Assembly: GCA_023715865.1 (NCBI GenBank)
Contig: JAMBOW010000001.1
Span: forward strand, 868,001-932,000
DNA: 64,000 nucleotides
Source of the DNA: Neobacillus mesonae
Lineage (GTDB): Bacteria > Bacillota > Bacilli > Paenibacillales > Paenibacillaceae
Reading direction: 5' to 3'
The position numbers and the translations under genes were made by a program. The notes under the pieces were generated by a model. That model did not search any database, was not told the DNA's origin, and saw only the letters and a list, made by a program, of their open reading frames with translations. Position 1 is the first letter of the stretch; each line of letters starts with the position of its first letter. Positions 60,634 through 64,000 of this stretch are shown in pieces.

Positions 60634-62559
60634 TCATGCAAAATAGTCCATGAGACTGCGCAATATAGAAATTTCCTGTAGTATCTCTTTTCCTACATTT
60701 GTTTCTCTAACCTTTTTTCTGAGTAGTTCTTTATCAACCAATCTTTTTACAGATAAAACGTCAGCGCCATTACGTAAAATTTCTTCTTTTGAATTAAAAT
60801 GCTGATGTGCTACAAGCTGCATTCCATATGAATTAAATAATAACGTGTAACCAGCTATACCTGTTGTTGATTGATAAACTTTGGAAAACCCGCCATCAAT
60901 AACGATCATTTTACCATTAGCTTTTATTGGATTTTCTCCATCAATTTCTTTAACTGGTGTGTGTCCGTTTATTATGTGGCCTTGATCCGTATCTAGGTTG
61001 AATTCCTTTAAGATTTTCCGACAGATTTCTTCATTCTCTCGCAAATAATAATATGGATTTTTTCTCTCCTTATGGGTTGCCTTGTCTTTAATGAAATACC
61101 GCTCAAACGTTGTCATTTCTCTTTTACCAAAGAGGGAAGAATATTCTCCTGTCCATATATACCACACCATGTCGGTTGCTAGATCATCTGTCTCTTCAGG
61201 ATGGTCAAATGATTGGCGTATGAAATATTCAAATACATCGAGCAATTCACGTCCTGAATAAGTTTTATCTTCGATAACCATTTTCTCCAAATTTCCTTCA
61301 TTATCTAAAGGAATGCAGCCATGTATCAATAAATTCCCATTATATCTTAAATAGAGGCTGCCTTTTTTCATGAGGAAATTCATATGTCTAGCCAATTTTT
61401 CAGAATGCTGAACAGAGAATAACAGCTTATCAAGTACCTCTTGTTCTTCCTGTAATAGTTCTTCTGGACAATTTGGATTTACAGTTGTAAAGCAGGTATT
61501 CTCTAATTGATAGGTTTTCCCTTGTATAGTTATTCTGTTCGTTTCATAATCTATTTTTTCAAGCATTAATCTTTCAGACATGTTAAAGTATGAGCGTCTT
61601 TTAATGATAGGGATCTCAAGTTTAAATTGCAGAACGGCAATGGCTTGATGAATTTTAGTAATCTGCACTAATTCATAATCCGATAAATTTCTGTTTGGCT
61701 GTATCTTAGGTCTAAAGGCAGGATTATCATTATAATATTTTTCAGCCAAATTAAGTAATGGGCGAAGATTTATTCCGTATACATCTTCGATAATATCTAA
61801 ATTATCATATCTGGCACATATACGAAGAATATTAGCAAGACAAACTCTCGAACCAGCAAATGCACCTATCCATAGTACATCGTGATTACCCCACTGAATA
61901 TCAACAGAATGATAATTGATCAACGTATCCATAATTTTATCTGGAGCAGGTCCACGATCGTAAATATCTCCTACTACATGTAAATGGTCTACAACCAATC
62001 TCTGTATCGTATAAGCAAGACCTATAATGAGCTTGTCAGCCTGACCTAATAGAACGATCTGTCTGATGATTTCCTTATAATAAGATTCCTTATCTTTAGA
62101 AATATCTGTTTTGTATAGCAGTTCTTCAATAATAAAAACAAACTGATCCGGTAAAGCTTTTCTTAATTTCGAACGCGTGTATTTTGAAGAGGCATACGTA
62201 ATTAGCTTTATTAGTCGTTCTATGGTTTCTTTGTACCATTTTATTAGGGATTGTTCATTACCTAAATTATCCTTAACCAGCTGTAACTTTTCTTCTGGAT
62301 AATAAACTAATGTCGCAAATTCTTTAATTTCATCTTCACTTAATACATCTTCAAAAATATCATTAATTTTTTCTTTTACTCTTCCCGATCCATTTCTTAA
62401 AACATGTTGAAATGCCTGGAATTCTCCATGCAAATCACTTACAAAATGCTCTGTTCCTTTTGGCAAATTAAGAATAGCTTCTAGATTGATAATTTCGGTC
62501 AACACCTTTTCTTGACCATCATATTCTTTAGCTAACAAATCCAAAAATCGTACATTCAA
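60634..62559 (-). CDS. fbp: Fructose-1,6-bisphosphatase, class III
   Basis: A 641-residue protein of the firmicute-type FBPase, a gluconeogenic enzyme that hydrolyses fructose-1,6-bisphosphate to fructose-6-phosphate. It has the metallophosphatase-type motifs [38 protein letters not shown] and [13 protein letters not shown]. It begins [20 protein letters not shown] like the B. subtilis enzyme and the length is normal. TTG start behind AAGGGGG. Single-gene unit. Confidence 0.95.
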   Translation of the reverse strand: MNVRFLDLLAKEYDGQEKVLTEIINLEAILNLPKGTEHFVSDLHGEFQAFQHVLRNGSGRVKEKINDIFEDVLSEDEIKEFATLVYYPEEKLQLVKDNLGNEQSLIKWYKETIERLIKLITYASSKYTRSKLRKALPDQFVFIIEELLYKTDISKDKESYYKEIIRQIVLLGQADKLIIGLAYTIQRLVVDHLHVVGDIYDRGPAPDKIMDTLINYHSVDIQWGNHDVLWIGAFAGSRVCLANILRICARYDNLDIIEDVYGINLRPLLNLAEKYYNDNPAFRPKIQPNRNLSDYELVQITKIHQAIAVLQFKLEIPIIKRRSYFNMSERLMLEKIDYETNRITIQGKTYQLENTCFTTVNPNCPEELLQEEQEVLDKLLFSVQHSEKLARHMNFLMKKGSLYLRYNGNLLIHGCIPLDNEGNLEKMVIEDKTYSGRELLDVFEYFIRQSFDHPEETDDLATDMVWYIWTGEYSSLFGKREMTTFERYFIKDKATHKERKNPYYYLRENEEICRKILKEFNLDTDQGHIINGHTPVKEIDGENPIKANGKMIVIDGGFSKVYQSTTGIAGYTLLFNSYGMQLVAHQHFNSKEEILRNGADVLSVKRLVDKELLRKKVRETNVGKEILQEISILRSLMDYFA

Positions 62560-62867
62560 AATTATATCCCCCTTATTTTAAAGAATTATATGTTCTCAGC
62601 TCTCACCTGCAGATAGAATTCATGATTTAACATGATACCCACCACCTCCGGTAGTAGGTACTATAAAACTACATGTTAACCTAACCTTCCGTAAGCTTAA
62701 CGAAAAATAGAGCAGCTGCCAACAGGCAATCTGCTCTATTTTGTTGTTGATAGTTGAACATAACCCACGAGTTTGGGGAATTTTCCACTACTCTTATCCT
62801 GGCTTAAGAGAAACCAGATGGAAACATCTAATTGCTAAGTTTGGCTTTAATGGTGTTTTAAGAAGTT
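62560..62867. other. Gap with a dispersed element
   Basis: No gene is seen. The stretch 62680-62760 is a reversed ACGGGCAG-type element (AACCTTCCGTAAGCTTAACG) with the terminator at 62704-62742. Confidence 0.5.
62704..62742 (-). terminator. Terminator of the VanW-family gene
   Basis: AAAATAGAGCAG pairs with CTGCTCTATTTT and GCC with GGC. On the minus strand the stem runs into TTTTTCG. Confidence 0.8.
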
Positions 62868-63797
62868 TTATTCTCCGTTAACGGAGGTCTCCCGTCGATC
62901 GATGGTTTCTTCAGGAATTTGCTTAGACATGCCTGGTACGTGTCGTGGTCGATATTCGATTAGCTCCGAGGAATATACAGAAACGGCGATTTGTCCACCG
63001 CTGCTGTAAGCTCGAATCAGGATCGGCTGATTATAGACGTTCTGGAACATGAAATCCGGTCCACCCCAGCTGACGGTTGCGTCCCGCCCAGTCAAAACGT
63101 AAGGGACGTTCCGGCTGTGGGAATACCGCTTCACGATCTGCAGCCCTGCTCTGTCAACCGCATTGAACAAAGTGGAGGATACTTGGCATATCCCGCCTCC
63201 TACACCCTCGGAAAGTTCACCCCTAACGATGACGCCAGCTCGTTTATAGCCTTTATCGACAGTTCTCATACCCACAACATCGTTGAATGAAAATGACTCT
63301 CCAGGAAACACCACTGCGCTATCAATTGCCTTGGCGGCCAAGGCAATGTTGTGCGACCGGTTTTTGTTGTTAGAATTAAAATAAGTAACGTAATACCCGA
63401 TCGGCTTCGTTCGAATCGAAGACAGCACTTCGGCGTCTACTTTAGGATATAGCGTGTAGGTCGGCACTTCAACCGTCGCTGCCCCTTTCCCATAGTAATA
63501 GTCGTAGAATAATATCATCATTTTGCGCCGATCCAAGCGATATCCGTTCAGGCCCTCCACAATCTGACCATCTGGTGCAATTCGCGCGTTTTCTGGCTTT
63601 TTCATACTTATTCGATCTAGTTGATCCGCCCACTGGTCGTAAGTATCCATGTTCAGGAGCGGAAACACCCCAAGATTATGCTCAGTCCGATCAATCGTAC
63701 TCAGCGAGTTTCCATCTTGGGTTACCGTCAGCAGATCCGCTGGGTTCACCTGGGTCATGAGTAGTCCAAACAAACTCATGATGGATAACCATTTCAA
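62868..63797 (-). CDS. VanW-family protein
   Basis: About 309 residues. The C-terminal half is a VanW domain: YYVTYFNSNNKNRSHNIALA, FPGESFSFNDVVGMRT, EGVGGGICQVSSTLFNAV and YSHSRNVPYVLTGRDATVSW. The N-terminus (MKWLSIMSLFGLLMTQVNPA) could be a signal peptide or anchor. VanW proteins occur beside vancomycin-resistance genes and in spore formers, but the function is unknown. The TTG at 63797 is ten bases behind GAAGGAGG, so the longer frame to 63872 is not used. Single-gene unit. Confidence 0.88.
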   Translation of the reverse strand: MKWLSIMSLFGLLMTQVNPADLLTVTQDGNSLSTIDRTEHNLGVFPLLNMDTYDQWADQLDRISMKKPENARIAPDGQIVEGLNGYRLDRRKMMILFYDYYYGKGAATVEVPTYTLYPKVDAEVLSSIRTKPIGYYVTYFNSNNKNRSHNIALAAKAIDSAVVFPGESFSFNDVVGMRTVDKGYKRAGVIVRGELSEGVGGGICQVSSTLFNAVDRAGLQIVKRYSHSRNVPYVLTGRDATVSWGGPDFMFQNVYNQPILIRAYSSGGQIAVSVYSSELIEYRPRHVPGMSKQIPEETIDRRETSVNGE

Positions 63798-63885
63798 ATT
63801 GCATTCGCCTCCTTCCCTAATCGATTCCATATTTGTCCTTCTGATATTATGGTAACCTTTTAAGAAAATCATGCATAAACAACAG

Positions 63886-63931
63886 AGACGGTCGTTCTTC
63901 TCGCGCTTGTGCGTGAGAACGACCGTCTTTT
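63886..63931. terminator. Strong hairpin at the right edge
   Basis: AGACGGTCGTTCT pairs with AGAACGACCGTCT, with a further GCGC-type inner stem, followed by TTTT on the plus strand. It may end a gene lying beyond the window. Confidence 0.75.
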
Positions 63932-64000
63932 ACCATGTGGCTCTTTTAAATTTGTTCATTATAAATTAATAAGAATTGAAGTTCATTCGATTCTTTTAGC

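Noticed and set aside
62868-63797. Vancomycin resistance locus
   Set aside because: VanW-domain proteins are common in spore formers, and no vanA/B ligase, vanH or vanX gene is present.

Overview
The window looks like a chromosomal stretch of a spore-forming, low-to-moderate GC Bacillales bacterium, most likely Paenibacillus or a close relative. The evidence is strong AGGAGG-type ribosome sites with many TTG/GTG starts, a firmicute class III fructose-bisphosphatase, LplA/B/C-type sugar uptake genes without their own ATPase, YjcZ-type small sporulation peptides, and many intergenic hairpin elements of two families. I see no rRNA, tRNA, CRISPR array, intact insertion sequence or prophage.

Layout. 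1-10.4 kb is an accessory region: the end of an EAL-domain gene, a divergent SDR/LysR pair, an acetyltransferase, a deletion-made chimera of two pseudogenes (3531-4375), a TetR/hydrolase pair with a 44-bp palindrome, a penicillin-binding-protein-like serine hydrolase, and long repeat-rich or decayed gaps. 10.4-16.4 kb is a glycan cluster: UDP-glucose dehydrogenase, a sugar nucleotidyltransferase, three glycosyltransferases and a PIG-L deacetylase. 16.5-26 kb holds the most distinctive block. It encodes a 1220-residue six-cupredoxin multicopper oxidase preceded by two roughly 100-residue proteins, the layout of the MnxEFG Mn(II) oxidase of Bacillus spores. It is flanked by related small-barrel proteins and small spore-type peptides. 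26-28.5 kb has a Nudix hydrolase and an MFS exporter with an ArsR-like regulator. 28.6-34 kb is a three-gene operon (TerB-N/TerB-C protein, BrxD-like ATPase, Lhr-like helicase) that resembles a DNA-processing or defence module. 34-36.3 kb has an NAD(P)-binding protein under a double palindromic operator, a frameshifted pseudogene and a DUF1232 protein. 36.4-42.8 kb is an AraC-controlled GH2 glycosidase plus an Lpl-type sugar ABC importer. 42.9-54.5 kb holds metabolic and regulatory genes (LysR/butanediol-type dehydrogenase, CtaA, TetR, acetyltransferase, HAD phosphatase, epoxide hydrolase, WYL regulator). 55-60.2 kb is a two-component system with an ABC transporter of the peptide-sensing type. 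60.6-63.8 kb has fbp and a VanW-family gene.

How the genes work together. The Mnx block, the surface glycan genes and the YjcZ-type peptides suggest a spore-surface island, which is an inference from gene content and the lack of a signal peptide on the oxidase. The Ter/BrxD/helicase operon is the best candidate for an incompletely described system. Starts were moved from the longest frame to the codon best placed behind a ribosome site wherever the sequence allowed. No database search was possible, so family names rest on recognised motifs.
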